Shown piece by piece: positions 20,413-20,426 of a stretch of DNA of 20,426 bases. The first letter of the stretch is position 1. The number at the start of each line of letters is the position of its first letter. The DNA comes from CAJAQL01 sp964442965 (GTDB lineage: Bacteria; Patescibacteriota; Minisyncoccia; UBA6257; 2-01-FULL-56-20). Below the pieces are notes generated by a model. It worked only from the letters and a program-made list of their open reading frames with translations, had not been told where the DNA came from and did no database searches. The position numbers and the translations under genes are program-made. The stretch covers positions 1 to 20,426 of the forward strand of contig CAYUBE010000019.1 in NCBI GenBank assembly GCA_964442965.1, read 5' to 3'.

Positions 20413-20426
20413 CTTCCGTTGAACTT

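Noticed and set aside
1..20426. CRISPR array, insertion sequence or prophage
   Set aside because: There are no regularly spaced repeats, no transposase or integrase, and no phage structural genes. The only repeats are short palindromic elements and local duplications.

Overview
This window looks like a piece of a Candidatus Patescibacteria (CPR) genome, most likely of the Parcubacteria type. The support is the gene repertoire: a membrane-anchored Clp-like ATPase, a 1290-residue surface protein with an N-terminal peptidoglycan-binding-like domain, an anchored PEGA protein, a YqeY protein, a TGT with an insertion, many short dispersed palindromes of the 'VIPAKAGIQ' and 'VILNEVKNP' kinds, and very tight intergenic spaces. 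TGA is used as a stop, for example by the genes ending at 7558, 8984 and 13440, so the code is standard and not the TGA=Gly code of Gracilibacteria. The assignment rests on family resemblance alone.

Left part (1-3100, all minus strand): a hendecad coiled-coil protein running off the window, a YqeY protein, ribosomal proteins bS21 and bS16, and a membrane-anchored class A beta-lactamase-fold serine hydrolase. Middle (3097-8830): a giant secreted surface protein, a probable small structured RNA with its own promoter and terminator (7185-7301), and a winged-helix regulator whose gene is full of copies of one decamer, divergent from a GIY-YIG protein. Next (8984-12634, minus): a membrane Clp-like double-AAA+ ATPase behind a small membrane protein, and a family-4-like uracil-DNA glycosylase without iron-sulphur cysteines. 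Then (12718-16229, plus): a PrsW-like membrane protease, Hsp20, ribosomal protein bL28, tRNA-Pro(GGG), 430 bases of unexplained hairpin-rich DNA, and a PEGA-domain protein. TGT (minus) and Dus (plus), two tRNA-modification enzymes, are divergent at 16346-18658.

Two modes of gene expression are visible. At least ten genes start 6-8 bases after a good -10 hexamer and have no Shine-Dalgarno (SD) sequence, so they should be leaderless; this settles most of the start codons chosen here. The right end (18740-20426, minus) is different: small unknown genes with strong SD sequences, longer leaders, separate promoters and terminators, and large perfect palindromes, two of them inside reading frames. 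One of these genes has a leader that appears able to fold its SD away. This end may be accessory or acquired DNA.

Best candidates for new biology are the structured SD-masking leader (19139-19266), the small RNA (7185-7301), the self-operator-like decamer array in the regulator gene (7531-8395), the pair of small ORFs with a 44-bp palindrome at the right edge, and the membrane Clp with a degenerate first ATPase ring.
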